This document shows, in pieces, positions 17,796 through 27,244 of a stretch of DNA of 64,000 nucleotides. The stretch is from Pseudomonas rustica (GTDB lineage Bacteria > Pseudomonadota > Gammaproteobacteria > Pseudomonadales > Pseudomonadaceae): contig NZ_JAGYHF010000005.1 in the NCBI RefSeq assembly GCF_018336155.1, positions 434,001 through 498,000 of the forward strand, written 5' to 3'. The position numbers and the translations under genes are program-made. Position 1 is the first letter of the stretch. Every line of letters starts with the position of its first letter. Under the pieces are notes generated by a model. That model was not told where the DNA came from and searched no databases. It saw only the letters and a program-made list of their open reading frames with translations.

Positions 17796-18098
17796 TCACT
17801 CCTCATTTCCGATGTTATGCGCCATCTGCACGGCGCGTTTGATATCTCTCTTTTGTGTCGATTTGTCGCCCCCGATCAACAGCAGATAAACCACTTCGCC
17901 TTTACGTGTGAAGTACATCCTGTAACCAGGGCCGTAATGAACGCGCATTTCATAAACGGTATCACCTACAAACCCGCAGTCGCCAAAGTTGCCATGTTCA
18001 GCTGCCTTGAGTCTGGAGATGATTCGGCCTTTACCGATGATGTCTTTCAAGGAGTCGAGCCATTCGGAAAAAAGGCGGGTTCGTTCAACGACGATCAT
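17796..18098 (-). CDS. RelE/HigB-like addiction-module toxin
   Basis: The start was set at MIVVERTRLFSEWLDSLKD (18098), giving 100 residues; the longer frame upstream lacks family similarity. Family pattern: FSEWLDSLKD, RIISRLKAAEHGNFGD, VYEMRVHYGPGYRMYFTRKG and LLLIGGDKSTQKRDI. The basic C-terminal end fits a ribosome-dependent mRNA nuclease. The antidote gene follows three bases later. The pair lies directly past cobK, where a further cob gene might be expected. Confidence 0.87.
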   Translation of the reverse strand: MIVVERTRLFSEWLDSLKDIIGKGRIISRLKAAEHGNFGDCGFVGDTVYEMRVHYGPGYRMYFTRKGEVVYLLLIGGDKSTQKRDIKRAVQMAHNIGNEE

Positions 18099-18256
18099 TC
18101 TGAATCGTATTCCTTGGGATACAAGCTGGCAAGCCGCTTTTCTTGGCTGTCTGCTTGTCGGGATTAAAGGAACCGAAGTATTGGGGGGAAGGTGTAGTGA
18201 AGAACAGTCGGCTGCGTCCTCAAAAATTGCAGGCAAATTCGCAGAAAAATTGAAAG

Positions 18257-18988
18257 TTAGGAAAAGTCTTGCGTCGTGAGGGCCGCGAGGACTTCAGACG
18301 CCGACCCAAACTCCCGATCAACCCCCGGCAACACCGGCCGCTTCAACACCAGCACCGGCACCCCACGCTCGCGTGCCACTTCCAGTTTCGGCTCGGTCGC
18401 AGTGCTGCCGCTGTTTTTGCTGATCAGCACATCGATCTGCCGGCGTTCGAACAAGGCGCGTTCTTCGTCGATCAGAAACGGCCCGCGCGCGCCGATGACT
18501 TCGCAGCGTTCGTTGCCGGGATAAACGTCGAGGGCGCGCAGCGTCCAGAATTGCTCGGCGGGGATTTCATCGAGGTGCTGCAACGGTTCTCGGCCAAGGG
18601 TAAACAGCGGACGGCGGAAGGGTTTGAGGGCATTGATCAGCTCCGCCCAGTCGCTGACTTCGCGCCAGTCATCGCCCGCTTGCGGCTGCCACGCCGGGCG
18701 GCGCAGGGCCCAGCAGGGGATGCCGGTCAGTTGCGCGGCGGTGGCGGCGTTCTGGCTGATTTGCGCGGCGTACGGGTGCGTGGCGTCGAGCAGCAGGTCG
18801 ATGCCTTCTGCGCGAATAAACTGCGCCAGACCTTCGGCACCGCCGTAACCACCGACGCGTACCTGACAGGTCAGATCGGTCGGTACACGGCCGACACCGG
18901 CGAGGCTGTAAATGTGCTCCGGCCCCAGCGTGCGGGCGATGGCCAGCGCTTCGGTGACGCCGCCGAGCAGCAGGATTCGTTTACGCAT
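18257..18988 (-). CDS. cobK: Precorrin-6A / cobalt-precorrin-6A reductase
   Basis: NAD(P)H-dependent reduction of the corrin macrocycle in cobalamin synthesis. The start at 18988 ([18 protein letters not shown]) gives 243 residues; the longer frame lies inside cobL. Family marks are [23 protein letters not shown] and the C-terminal [24 protein letters not shown] stretch. Its start overlaps the cobL stop by eight bases, so it is coupled to cobL. No cbiD lies between them, unlike the order I recall for P. aeruginosa. Confidence 0.92.
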   Translation of the reverse strand: MRKRILLLGGVTEALAIARTLGPEHIYSLAGVGRVPTDLTCQVRVGGYGGAEGLAQFIRAEGIDLLLDATHPYAAQISQNAATAAQLTGIPCWALRRPAWQPQAGDDWREVSDWAELINALKPFRRPLFTLGREPLQHLDEIPAEQFWTLRALDVYPGNERCEVIGARGPFLIDEERALFERRQIDVLISKNSGSTATEPKLEVARERGVPVLVLKRPVLPGVDREFGSASEVLAALTTQDFS

Positions 18989-20192
18989 CGAGGGGTTTGA
19001 CCAGATCAAGCAGCGTGATCGGCAACGCTTGTCGCCACGTATCAAACTCGCCCAGCGGCTGCGCTTGCGCGACATGAATGCGCGTCAGTTCGCCACCAAA
19101 GCGTTCGCGCCAGCTCATCAGGGTGACTTCACTTTGCAGGGTCACGGCATTGGCGATCAGCCGACCGCCGGGTTTGAGCTGTTCCCAGCACGTTTCAAGC
19201 ACGCCTTCACGGGTGACGCCGCCGCCGATGAAAATCGCATCCGGGCGCTCCAGACCTTGCAGCGCTTGGGGAGCCTTGCCGCGAATCAACTGCAAACCGG
19301 GCACGCCCAACGCATTTCGGTTGAGCTCGATCAATTGCTGACGGCCGTCATCGGCTTCGATGGCCAGCGCGCGGCAGCTCGGATGTGCGCGCATCCATTC
19401 GATGCCGATCGAGCCGCTGCCGGCGCCGACGTCCCAGAGCAATTCGCCGGGCGTCGGGGCGAGGCGGGCGAGGGTGATGGCGCGCACGTCGCGTTTGGTC
19501 AGTTGGCCGTCATGTTTGAACGCCGAGTCCGGCAGGCCGGCAAGGCGCGACAAACGTGGCGTGTTGGCGTCGGCGCGGCATTCGATGGCGATCACGTTGA
19601 GGTCGGCAGTCGAGGCAAGGTTCCAGTCGTGGGCGCTGGCGTCGATCCGTTGCTCGGCATCGCCACCCAAGTGTTCGAACACGCTCATGCGACTCGAACC
19701 AAAGCCGCGTTCACGCAGCAATTGCGCAACCGCCGCCGGGCTCTGTCCGTCATTGCTCAACAGCAGCAACCGCACGCCGCTGAACAACTGCGCATTGAGC
19801 GCTGCCAGTGGCCGCGCCACCAACGACACAATGCTCACCTCCTGCAACGGCCAGCCCAGCCTTGCCGCCGCCAGTGAGCAGGACGACGGTGCGGGCAGAA
19901 TCAGCATCTCATCGCTCGGTACCTGCCGCGCCAGGCTGGCGCCAACGCCGTAGAACATCGGATCACCACTGGCCAACACACAGACCGCTTCGCCGCGCTG
20001 CTCAAGCACCGGCGCGAGAGAAAACGGGCTCGGCCACAACTGGCGTTCGCCGCGAATGCACACCGGCAGCAAATCCAGCTGACGCTGGCCACCGATAATC
20101 CGCGAGGCGTTCATCAGGGCGCGCCGGGCGTTTTTACCAAGGCCTTTAAAGCCATCTTCAGCGATGCCTACAACCGTCAGCCAAGGGGCCAT
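18981..20192 (-). CDS. cobL: Precorrin-6Y C5,15-methyltransferase (decarboxylating), CbiE-CbiT fusion
   Basis: 403 residues from [14 protein letters not shown]; a start at 20231 is also open. Residues 1-200 are the CbiE methyltransferase ([27 protein letters not shown]). Residues ~215-400 are CbiT, a class I SAM methyltransferase ([41 protein letters not shown]). It methylates C5 and C15 and removes the C12 acetate carboxyl. It is divergent from cobG, but three foreign-looking genes now fill the interval. Confidence 0.94.
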   Translation of the reverse strand: MAPWLTVVGIAEDGFKGLGKNARRALMNASRIIGGQRQLDLLPVCIRGERQLWPSPFSLAPVLEQRGEAVCVLASGDPMFYGVGASLARQVPSDEMLILPAPSSCSLAAARLGWPLQEVSIVSLVARPLAALNAQLFSGVRLLLLSNDGQSPAAVAQLLRERGFGSSRMSVFEHLGGDAEQRIDASAHDWNLASTADLNVIAIECRADANTPRLSRLAGLPDSAFKHDGQLTKRDVRAITLARLAPTPGELLWDVGAGSGSIGIEWMRAHPSCRALAIEADDGRQQLIELNRNALGVPGLQLIRGKAPQALQGLERPDAIFIGGGVTREGVLETCWEQLKPGGRLIANAVTLQSEVTLMSWRERFGGELTRIHVAQAQPLGEFDTWRQALPITLLDLVKPLDA

Positions 20193-20421
20193 ACCTTCCT
20201 CAATCGTGTGCTTGCCATTATCCGGCGACATGATAGCGCGATGGCTGCCAACTGACTGCTTTCAATCTGTTAATTGGCGAGCGGACACTAATTGTTTTAG
20301 TTGCTTATATTGGAATTGATTTGAGGTTGTTATTCTCAGCGCGATGAGCTGCCGTTTATAGCTGAACAGGCAGTGATAATGAGTGCCAGGCAAGGCACCT
20401 TAAATATACAGGAGTGTAGAT

Positions 20422-21087
20422 ATGAGTGAGATGCAACGGGCTGCAAGTGCTTTACTTGATGGCGGTGCTTCAGTCGTAATGGGAGGCAATTTACTGTCGT
20501 TTCTCTCGGGTGTGGCCAAGATAGATCAACGGTTTATTAAAGACAGTATGCGCTGGGCGGAGTTTAGAGCGGATCAACGCCATAACAGAAAACATGAACC
20601 TGCGGCATGGTTCGAATTTTACTCTGGCGTTCTGTGGTCTGTTGGCTGGGGGTTGGAATACGAACCGGTAATTGTTGCCGACAAAAACTTTACAGGAAAC
20701 GTGTTGGACAAGTGGGCAAAATCGGTGTCGACGCTGATAAGTCGATCAAAAATTGCCGCAATGAAAGAGACCTTTCAATTACTTGAGTTTAGCCCGGCTG
20801 GAATCGATGTGTTATCCGATGGCGCGCGCGCATGGGCAGACTTTCGTTTTTCCCCAGCGCAATACAACGCGCAAAAAGAGTTGGAGATCGTGATTAGCAA
20901 CGTGCGCTTTCTGCAAGCTGACTGGAGTTCAAATTATCTGTTCTGGACGGTACAGCACAGCGGTGCGCAACTTGATATCCAGTCCAGGCGCTTTGCAATC
21001 AAACCGCGACAGATGGAAGAGTATCGCGCACGATTAAGCGAAGCGGTGCTTGAAATGCGTACGGCGGAAATTGAACTGACGCGTTAA
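20422..21087 (+). CDS. Unknown protein A of the toxin-linked family (set 1)
   Basis: 221 residues, no recognised family and no signal peptide. A good ribosome site (AGGAGT) precedes the ATG. Residues 63-76 carry the motif shared by six proteins here: W63, Y67, G75, W76. Around residue 174 is LFW followed by a strand and a final helix, closely matching protein D (34863-35519). A sampled 60-base line (20521) has 28 G+C against 42 in a cobG line (23041), pointing to transfer. Could be an accessory, chaperone or secreted factor of the large toxin; this is inference from position only. Confidence 0.72.
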   Translation: MSEMQRAASALLDGGASVVMGGNLLSFLSGVAKIDQRFIKDSMRWAEFRADQRHNRKHEPAAWFEFYSGVLWSVGWGLEYEPVIVADKNFTGNVLDKWAKSVSTLISRSKIAAMKETFQLLEFSPAGIDVLSDGARAWADFRFSPAQYNAQKELEIVISNVRFLQADWSSNYLFWTVQHSGAQLDIQSRRFAIKPRQMEEYRARLSEAVLEMRTAEIELTR

Positions 21088-21186
21088 ATGGTGGCTGGAG
21101 ATAGAACGATTTTTTGTGTTGGCGTGGCAGCTGAAATGAATTGAATGGAACGGAAGTTGATTAATTTTAAACGCGGGGCTAATTTG

Positions 21187-21195
21187 GTTTTACGC
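21187..21195 (+). promoter_or_regulatory. GTTTTACGC motif upstream of gene B
   Basis: The 9-base word GTTTTACGC occurs here, 38 bases before the ATG, and again upstream of the toxin (27452) and of gene E (35711). In this copy it begins a small hairpin (ACGCC-AAGAC-GGCGT). It could be a shared regulator site or promoter element; chance cannot be excluded. Confidence 0.3.
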
Positions 21196-21233
21196 CAAGA
21201 CGGCGTTTAAATAACTGCATGGAGTCTATAGTA

Positions 21234-22052
21234 ATGACTGAAGTAAAAGATCAAGTAACTTCTGCTGCTCAACGTGTTGCATTAATTACGGAGTGCAATG
21301 AATTTGTCGCGGCACAACCAGTAATGCATGCGCGCACCGTTCGGGCCGCTGCGAACTTGCCGATTGACAAGGATGAACTTAACGCCGCCATCATGGGGTC
21401 GGGTATCGCAGGTTTTGATGCGAGCATGTCCAAGCGCAGCAAGCGTATCGTCAAGAATACGTACATGTATGCCGACCTGGTGGCCCTGCTCAAATTTCCG
21501 GCGGCCAGCCAGAAAGAACAACGATACAACGAGTTCATGCGACTGATGAAGTTGACCGGATGGTTCGCCTTCAGCCAGCCGTATAATCGCTACAGTGCTT
21601 CTTCGCAAAAGCTCACGATGGACAATGTTGCCTTGACCATTATTCATGGGGCGGTGGGTGCAGCCATTGGCCAAGGTCAGACAGCATTGAAGGTGCTGTC
21701 GACTGTCGCCGATGCAACCATGGATGCACTGAAGAACGAGCCTGAAGCATTGAAGCTTTTTGAAAACAACTCGAAGAAAGCCGAAGGTGGCAACTTCTGC
21801 ATGTCCAGTGCCCTGGAAGATACTGACGGTGGCATTACCCTGGCCGTTGCAGCCGTGCAATACCTCGCCAATGCGCAACCGACCAAAGTGTTGTTTGTCG
21901 AGTGGGCTACTTCGGCGGTTGAAATCTATAACGGCGCGGCCACCATGCACATGGATGAAGAGGATTACTTGATGGTCGAGCCGCTGATTGTCAAAGCGCT
22001 GACCGAGCAGCGTGAAAAAGCGCTTAGCTATGAGTTCGGTACAAAGGCCTGA
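21234..22052 (+). CDS. Unknown protein B of the toxin-linked family (set 1)
   Basis: 272 residues from MTEVKDQVTSA, chosen because GGAG lies 8 bases upstream; an in-frame ATG at 21219 is less likely. It is clearly homologous to protein E (35763-36581): the shared core runs LTMDNVALTI...DATMDALKNEPEALKL against LTMDNIVVDI...DSTLDALKKEPEAINL. The central segment IIHGAVGAAIGQGQTALKVL is hydrophobic and could contact membrane. The family motif is present as R-x3-F-x7-G-W. No signal peptide. Not a recognised domain. A terminator-like hairpin follows, then gene C. Confidence 0.75.
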   Translation: MTEVKDQVTSAAQRVALITECNEFVAAQPVMHARTVRAAANLPIDKDELNAAIMGSGIAGFDASMSKRSKRIVKNTYMYADLVALLKFPAASQKEQRYNEFMRLMKLTGWFAFSQPYNRYSASSQKLTMDNVALTIIHGAVGAAIGQGQTALKVLSTVADATMDALKNEPEALKLFENNSKKAEGGNFCMSSALEDTDGGITLAVAAVQYLANAQPTKVLFVEWATSAVEIYNGAATMHMDEEDYLMVEPLIVKALTEQREKALSYEFGTKA

Positions 22053-22060
22053 GTTTAAAT

Positions 22061-22088
22061 AAAGCCAGAGATGCGAGTCTCTGGCTTT
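22061..22088 (+). terminator. Hairpin between genes B and C
   Basis: A perfect 11-bp stem AAAGCCAGAGA/TCTCTGGCTTT with a 6-base loop starts 8 bases after the gene B stop. The gene C ribosome site (AGGAAG) follows at once, so the hairpin may cut or attenuate the message and set the B to C ratio. A hairpin is at the same place between the homologous genes E and F. Confidence 0.75.
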
Positions 22089-22102
22089 CCAGGAAGCTGA
22101 AA

Positions 22103-22759
22103 ATGAACACAGGATTTAAAACTTTCGTCTGCGCCGGCGCGGTCATTCTGGTGGCGGACGAATTATCCGCAGCAGACCGATCCGATAGCCTTGATGCGCT
22201 GCTGTATGCTCAAACAGTCGCCGCCCATAAAGTGTCCGATGGCCGCGACGTTGAATCATGGGCCCACGCTAATAACATGGCATTGAGAGCCACCGGTGCC
22301 CTGTTGCTCGACAACCCGGGCGTAAATTTTTCGGCGCCTTTGCCTGAAAGCTTTACCGTGTTGGAGTTGGCAACCAGACTTCTGCACAGCTGGATTCCCG
22401 CGACGGTCACACGCGTCTGCGCTTCAGCGATCGAGTTGCAGTTGAAGCAAGTCTCCGCTGAGGTTGCTAATCAGAGTATCCAGCCACATGTTTTGTTAGA
22501 GGGGAATTGCATCAGATTTATGTTGGGCGTTGTTTCTTCCGGGATCGCGGTATCGACTGTGGTCGTGTCTTTTGAAGTTGCAGAAATCGTCGTCGATAAT
22601 GTGCTTTATCATCGTTTCAATAACAAAAGTATCCAGGGCCGCGTGTTTGTCGAAGGCTACAAAGCGCTGATCGATCCCGAGGATTATGGTTTTTCCCGGG
22701 CCAAGGTTATCTCGTTACTGAGCGAGCGCCGCCAAGAGCAAATCATCGCGTTGGCCTGA
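22103..22759 (+). CDS. Unknown protein C of the toxin-linked family (set 1)
   Basis: 218 residues with AGGAAG 6 bases before the ATG. Homologous in layout to protein F (36634-37317): an N-terminal hydrophobic strand (CAGAVILVADE against NAGVLLVVSSA), then LDALLYAQTVAAHKVSDG against LDTLAFARLAADEDVPQG. The family motif is W53-x11-G65 with Ala in place of the last Trp. The C-terminal half predicts strands (VSTVVVSFEVAEIVV) and a final helix. No known domain and no clear signal peptide. Last gene of set 1; a terminator-like repeat follows. Confidence 0.74.
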   Translation: MNTGFKTFVCAGAVILVADELSAADRSDSLDALLYAQTVAAHKVSDGRDVESWAHANNMALRATGALLLDNPGVNFSAPLPESFTVLELATRLLHSWIPATVTRVCASAIELQLKQVSAEVANQSIQPHVLLEGNCIRFMLGVVSSGIAVSTVVVSFEVAEIVVDNVLYHRFNNKSIQGRVFVEGYKALIDPEDYGFSRAKVISLLSERRQEQIIALA

Positions 22760-22776
22760 AATACCTGCGAGGGCAA

Positions 22777-22821
22777 TGCCCGTCGAGGGATATGTCTTGC
22801 AAAACCGACGGGCAGACTTTT
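22777..22821 (+). terminator. Terminator-like inverted repeat after gene C
   Basis: A perfect 9-bp inverted repeat, TGCCCGTCG and CGACGGGCA, with a 20-base loop, followed by GACTTTT. It would end transcription of genes A-C before cobG. A possible -10 box for cobG (CATAAT, 22843-22848) follows. No B12-box or cobalamin riboswitch was recognised here. Confidence 0.6.
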
Positions 22822-22895
22822 CATGCCGGTGAACAAAGCAGGCATAATACCGCGCCTTTCCCTCGCAACCGGTTCGCCCCTTGAACGAACGCCCG

Positions 22896-24194
22896 ATGTC
22901 CACTGCCATACGCCCCTCGGCTTGTCCGGGGTTGCTGCGTATCGTTCAGGCATTGGATGGCGGGATCTGTCGGATCAAACTCAACGGTGGCTCGATCAGT
23001 GCCGATCAGGCAGATGCGGTGGCGGATGCGGCACAACAGTTCGCCAGCGGCGCCATCGAGGCGACCAACCGCGCCAATCTGCAGATTCGCGGGATCGGCG
23101 CGCAGTCCGCTGCATTGATCGACAGTTTGTTGGCTGCTGGCCTAGGCCCGCGATCCGCCGCCGGCGACGACGTGCGCAACCTGATGCTCAGCCCGGCTGC
23201 CGGGGTCGACCAGCAGATGCAATTCGACACTCGTCCGCTCGCCGAACAGATCCTCGACACTTTGCAAAACCATCCGCGCTTTCATGAGTTGAGCGCCAAG
23301 TTCGCCGTGCAACTGGACGGCGCTGAAGCCTTGGCGATGCTCGAACACCCGCATGACCTGTGGTTGTCGGCCTTCAAAAGGGACGGCGAGACATTGCTGG
23401 CATTCGGTCTGGCCGGTTGCCCGACGGATCGTGCGCTTGGTGCGGTGGCACTGCACAACGGCCATGCGCTGGTGGTCGCGGTGCTCGAATTGTTCCTTGA
23501 ACTGGCGCGACCTGAGCAAACGCGGATGCGCCATTTGCTCAGCGAAATGACGCCTGCGCAGTTTCTCGAAAAACTCGCTCAGCGGGTCACCCTGCAAGCC
23601 GTCAGCGATTGGCAGCGCCCGCCGGCAGCGGACAATCTGCACATCGGCGTTCATCCGCAAAACACCTCGGATTTGGTGTACATCGGCGCCGTACCAGCGC
23701 TCGGTCGACTCGATCCGACAATGCTGCGCGGTGTCGCACAACTGGCTCGCCAGTTCGGCAACGGCCACCTGCGTTTCACCCCGTGGCAAAGCCTGTTGCT
23801 GCCCGATGTCAAAATCACTGACGCCGCCGAGGTGCTGCAAGGCCTCAAGCAACTCAACCTGCTGACCGAGCCGAGCCAACCGCTGTCGCGCCTGATTGCC
23901 TGCACCGGTTCCAACGGCTGCGGCAAAGGCCTCGCCGACACCAAACAGGACGCCCGCCATCTGGCGACGCTGCTGCCCTCGGCGCTCAGCGTGCACCTGT
24001 CCGGTTGCTCGCGCTCCTGCGCCGCCGCGCACCGTACGCCGGTGACGTTGCTGGCGGTCAGCCCCGGTCATTACGACCTCTATTTTCGCGATGCAACGCT
24101 GCCCGGTTTTGGCGCGTTGCACGCACGCAACCTTACTATTGAAGCGGCCGCGACCCTGCTCGACGCCCGCTCCCGGAGCCCCCTTGATGCTTGA
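22896..24194 (+). CDS. cobG: Precorrin-3B synthase
   Basis: Oxygen-dependent ring contraction enzyme of the aerobic cobalamin route; it oxidises precorrin-3A. 432 residues from MSTAIRPSACPG. It has the nitrite/sulfite reductase-like fold: ferredoxin-like repeats and a 4Fe-4S site formed by ACTGSNGCGKG (C-x5-C) and LSGCSRSCAAAH (C-x3-C). The presence of CobG marks an aerobic-type pathway. Its stop overlaps the cobH start by eight bases. An in-frame ATG at 22881 is also open. Confidence 0.94.
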   Translation: MSTAIRPSACPGLLRIVQALDGGICRIKLNGGSISADQADAVADAAQQFASGAIEATNRANLQIRGIGAQSAALIDSLLAAGLGPRSAAGDDVRNLMLSPAAGVDQQMQFDTRPLAEQILDTLQNHPRFHELSAKFAVQLDGAEALAMLEHPHDLWLSAFKRDGETLLAFGLAGCPTDRALGAVALHNGHALVVAVLELFLELARPEQTRMRHLLSEMTPAQFLEKLAQRVTLQAVSDWQRPPAADNLHIGVHPQNTSDLVYIGAVPALGRLDPTMLRGVAQLARQFGNGHLRFTPWQSLLLPDVKITDAAEVLQGLKQLNLLTEPSQPLSRLIACTGSNGCGKGLADTKQDARHLATLLPSALSVHLSGCSRSCAAAHRTPVTLLAVSPGHYDLYFRDATLPGFGALHARNLTIEAAATLLDARSRSPLDA

Positions 24195-24813
24195 TTACAT
24201 CCGCGACGGTCAGGAGATCTATCGCAACTCCTTCGCGATCATTCGCAGCGAAGCCAACCTCGCGCGAATCCCGGCCGATCTGGAAAAACTCGCGGTGCGG
24301 GTGATTCACGCCTGCGGCATGGTCGAGGCCATCGACGGTCTGCAGTTTTCCGAAGGCGCGGGCAAGGCCGGGCGCGAGGCGCTGGCCGCCGGTGCGCCGA
24401 TTCTGTGTGATGCGCGGATGGTCTCCGAAGGCGTGACCCGCGCGCGCCTGCCGGCCAACAACGAAGTGATCTGCACCTTGCGCGACGACAGCGTGCCGGA
24501 GCTGGCGCGCGAGCTGGGTAACACTCGTTCCGCCGCTGCGCTGGAACTGTGGCGTCCGCACCTTGAAGGCAGTGTTGTGGTGATCGGCAACGCGCCGACC
24601 GCGCTGTTCTATCTGCTGGAAATGCTCGATGCCGGCGCACCAAAACCAGCGCTGATTCTGGGCTTCCCGGTCGGCTTCGTTGGCGCTGCCGAATCGAAAG
24701 CGGCACTGGCCGCCGACAGCCGTGGCGTGCCGTTCGTGATCATGCAAGGCCGCCTCGGTGGCAGCGCCATGGCCGCCGCGGCCGTCAATGCCCTCGCCAC
24801 GGAGATCGAATGA
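24187..24813 (+). CDS. cobH: Precorrin-8X methylmutase
   Basis: Moves the C11 methyl group to C12 to give hydrogenobyrinic acid. The start at [16 protein letters not shown] (24187) gives 208 residues, the usual CobH size. The catalytic His is in RVIHACGM, preceded by [12 protein letters not shown], and followed by [15 protein letters not shown] and the [13 protein letters not shown] loop. Overlaps cobG upstream and cobI downstream (ATGATG junction). Confidence 0.96.
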   Translation: MLDYIRDGQEIYRNSFAIIRSEANLARIPADLEKLAVRVIHACGMVEAIDGLQFSEGAGKAGREALAAGAPILCDARMVSEGVTRARLPANNEVICTLRDDSVPELARELGNTRSAAALELWRPHLEGSVVVIGNAPTALFYLLEMLDAGAPKPALILGFPVGFVGAAESKAALAADSRGVPFVIMQGRLGGSAMAAAAVNALATEIE

Positions 24814-25544
24814 TGCAGGCTAAAGGACGTTTGATTGGCCTGGGCGTCGGCCCCGGTGATCCGGAACTGATTACCGTCAAGGCGCTGCGCTTGCTGCGCG
24901 AATCGCCGGTGGTGGCGTACTTCGTCGCCAAGGGCAAAAAAGGCAACGCGTTCGGCATCATCGAAGCGCACCTGCAAGAAGCGCAGAACCTGCTGCCGCT
25001 GGTGTATCCGGTGACTACCGAAGCATTGCCGGCGCCGCTTTCTTACGAACAAGTCATCAGCGACTTCTACGATGAAGCCGCCGAAACCGTCGCCGCGCAT
25101 CTCGATGCCGGTCGCGATGTCGCGGTGATTTGCGAAGGTGATCCGTTCTTCTACGGCTCCTATATGTACCTGCACGATCGCCTCGCCACGCGCTATGAAG
25201 CGCAAGTGGTGCCGGGCGTTTGCTCGATGCTCGGTGGCGCTTCGGTGCTGGGCGCGCCGTTGGTGTATCGCAATCAAAGCCTGTCGGTGCTTTCCGGCGT
25301 ATTGCCCCATGAAGAATTGAAGCGACGTCTCGCCGATGCTGACGCCGCCGTGATCATGAAGCTGGGCCGCAACTTCCCGAAAGTGCGTCAGGTGCTGGAA
25401 GAACTTGGTCTGGCCGAGCGCGCGCTGTATGTCGAGCGCGCGACCATGGCCAATCAGAAGATCGTGCCGATGGATCAGGTGGAGCCGATGTCCTCGCCGT
25501 ACTTCTCGCTGATTATCGTGCCGGGCGAACGGTGGCAGGGCTGA
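24810..25544 (+). CDS. cobI: Precorrin-2 C20-methyltransferase
   Basis: SAM-dependent methyltransferase that converts precorrin-2 to precorrin-3A. 244 residues; two adjacent ATG codons (24810 and 24813) both fit. Family marks are [21 protein letters not shown] at the start, [19 protein letters not shown] in the middle and [19 protein letters not shown]. It overlaps the cobH stop and its own stop overlaps the cobJ start by one base. Confidence 0.96.
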   Translation: MMQAKGRLIGLGVGPGDPELITVKALRLLRESPVVAYFVAKGKKGNAFGIIEAHLQEAQNLLPLVYPVTTEALPAPLSYEQVISDFYDEAAETVAAHLDAGRDVAVICEGDPFFYGSYMYLHDRLATRYEAQVVPGVCSMLGGASVLGAPLVYRNQSLSVLSGVLPHEELKRRLADADAAVIMKLGRNFPKVRQVLEELGLAERALYVERATMANQKIVPMDQVEPMSSPYFSLIIVPGERWQG

Positions 25545-27244
25545 TGACTCACTCAATACCCGCGATCGTCATTCTCGGTCAGGCCAGCCTGGCCACGGCC
25601 CGTCGCATTCAGCAGGTCTATCCGGCGGCGCAGATTCACGGCCTCGCCGGGCGCGTTGAAGGTGCCGATTGCAGTTATCAGGAATTCGGCGCGACCTTGC
25701 GCGACCTGTATCAGCACAACACGCCAATCATTGCCCTGTGCGCTGCGGGCATTGTCATCCGCACACTGGCGCCGCTGTTGCTGGAGAAGGGCGCCGAACC
25801 TGCCGTGCTCGCCGTGGCTGAAGATGGCAGCGCGGTGGTGCCGCTGCTCGGCGGCCTCGGCGGGGTGAATGTCATGGCGCGGGAAATCGCGGCGGCGTTG
25901 CAAGTCGCCGCCGCCATCACCACCAGCGGCGAATTGCGCTTTGGCACGTGCCTGCTCAACCCGCCCAGCGGTTATGCGCTGGCGGACCTGGAGTCGGGCA
26001 AGCGCTTTGTATCGGATCTGTTGGCCGGGCACAGCGTGCGTATCGAAGGCGCGGCGCCGTGGCTGGATCAGGCGCAGTTGCCGGAAGATCCACAGGCGCA
26101 GCGTTCGATTCATGTGGGCAGTGCCGCGCGTCAAGCGAGCGCCAATGAATTGCTGATCTATCCGCGCAGTGTGGCGGTGGCGATCAGTGCCGACGTTGGG
26201 GATCTGCCGGAAGCCGTTCGCGCGGCGTTGCTGCACGCGAACATTGCGCTGCCATCGCTCGCCTGCCTGCTGGCCGCCGACACTGAAATGGCCTCGATGA
26301 ACTTGCACGAGGCGGCGCTTGAACTCGGCGTACCGCTGCGGTTTGTCGCCGCGCAAAGTGACCTTGTCGCATTGGCAGCCGTTGCCGTATCTGACGCGAA
26401 GATCGTCACTGCCGACAACCTTGCCGTCGCAATTGCCGAGCAACCGCTGGACGTTGCAACGATCGGTCGTCGACGCGGGCGTCTCGCCGTCATTGGCCTC
26501 GGCCCCGGCGCTGCCGAACTGATGGTGCCGGCGGTCAAAGCCGAACTGGCGCGCTGCACCGACGTGCTCGGTTATGAAACCTACGTACGCATGGCCGGCC
26601 CGTTCCGCGATGAGCAGGTGCAACATTGCACCGACAACCGCGAAGAAATGCAGCGCGCCCGCCACGCCTTCAGGCTGGCGGCCGAGGGCCGTTCGGTGAT
26701 CGTGGTGTCGTCGGGTGATCCGGGCGTATTCGCCATGGCGGCGGCGGTGCTCGAAGCGCTGCACGAGTCGGATGATCCGGCCTGGCACAGCGTCGATCTG
26801 GAAATTCTTCCCGGCGTTTCCGCTTCGCTGGCCACCGCCGCACAGGCCGGTGCGCCGCTTGGCCACGACTTCTGTGTGATGTCGCTGTCGGACAACCTCA
26901 AGCCGTGGTCGATCATCGAGAAACGTCTGGACCTGGCTGCGGAGGCGGATCTGGCCTTGGCCTTCTACAACCCGATCTCTAAGGCTCGGCCGTGGCAGTT
27001 GGGCCGCGCGCTGGAAATCGTCGGCCAGCACCGCACAGCGCAAACCCCGGTGGTACTGGGGCGCGACATCGGCCGCCCAGGGCAGACACTGCGCGCCACG
27101 ACGCTGGGGGCGCTGACCCCGGATCAGGTGGACATGCGCACGATGGTGCTGATCGGTTCGTCCACCACCTGCACGTTCCCGCGTGCCGACGGTAGCAGCT
27201 GGGTTTACACCCCACGCTGGTACGGTGAAAAACCCGCCTCCTGA
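25544..27244 (+). CDS. cobJ: CbiG-CobJ fusion: precorrin-3B C17-methyltransferase
   Basis: 566 residues from [12 protein letters not shown], whose ATG overlaps the cobI stop. Residues ~5-290 are a CbiG-like domain (IIALCAAGIVIRTLAPLL, LLGGLGGVNVMAREIA, then GVPLRFVAAQSDL). Residues ~310-555 are the CobJ/CbiH methyltransferase (RGRLAVIGLGPGAAELMVPAV, VVSSGDPGVFAMAAAVLEA, EILPGVSASLATAAQAGAPLGHDFC). CobJ methylates C17 during ring contraction. The fusion is usual in Pseudomonas. It is the last cob gene here; the toxin gene follows 432 bases later on the same strand. Confidence 0.94.
   Translation: MTHSIPAIVILGQASLATARRIQQVYPAAQIHGLAGRVEGADCSYQEFGATLRDLYQHNTPIIALCAAGIVIRTLAPLLLEKGAEPAVLAVAEDGSAVVPLLGGLGGVNVMAREIAAALQVAAAITTSGELRFGTCLLNPPSGYALADLESGKRFVSDLLAGHSVRIEGAAPWLDQAQLPEDPQAQRSIHVGSAARQASANELLIYPRSVAVAISADVGDLPEAVRAALLHANIALPSLACLLAADTEMASMNLHEAALELGVPLRFVAAQSDLVALAAVAVSDAKIVTADNLAVAIAEQPLDVATIGRRRGRLAVIGLGPGAAELMVPAVKAELARCTDVLGYETYVRMAGPFRDEQVQHCTDNREEMQRARHAFRLAAEGRSVIVVSSGDPGVFAMAAAVLEALHESDDPAWHSVDLEILPGVSASLATAAQAGAPLGHDFCVMSLSDNLKPWSIIEKRLDLAAEADLALAFYNPISKARPWQLGRALEIVGQHRTAQTPVVLGRDIGRPGQTLRATTLGALTPDQVDMRTMVLIGSSTTCTFPRADGSSWVYTPRWYGEKPAS

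Noticed and set aside
18981..18988. cobL/cobK overlap as a frameshifted single gene
   Set aside because: Both proteins are complete by family length, and the eight-base overlap is ordinary translational coupling.
22760..22895. Cobalamin riboswitch upstream of cobG
   Set aside because: No B12-box or the usual conserved core was seen; the only structure is a terminator-like inverted repeat.
25544..27244. CbiG-CobJ fusion as a new enzyme
   Set aside because: The same fusion is usual in Pseudomonas cobJ.
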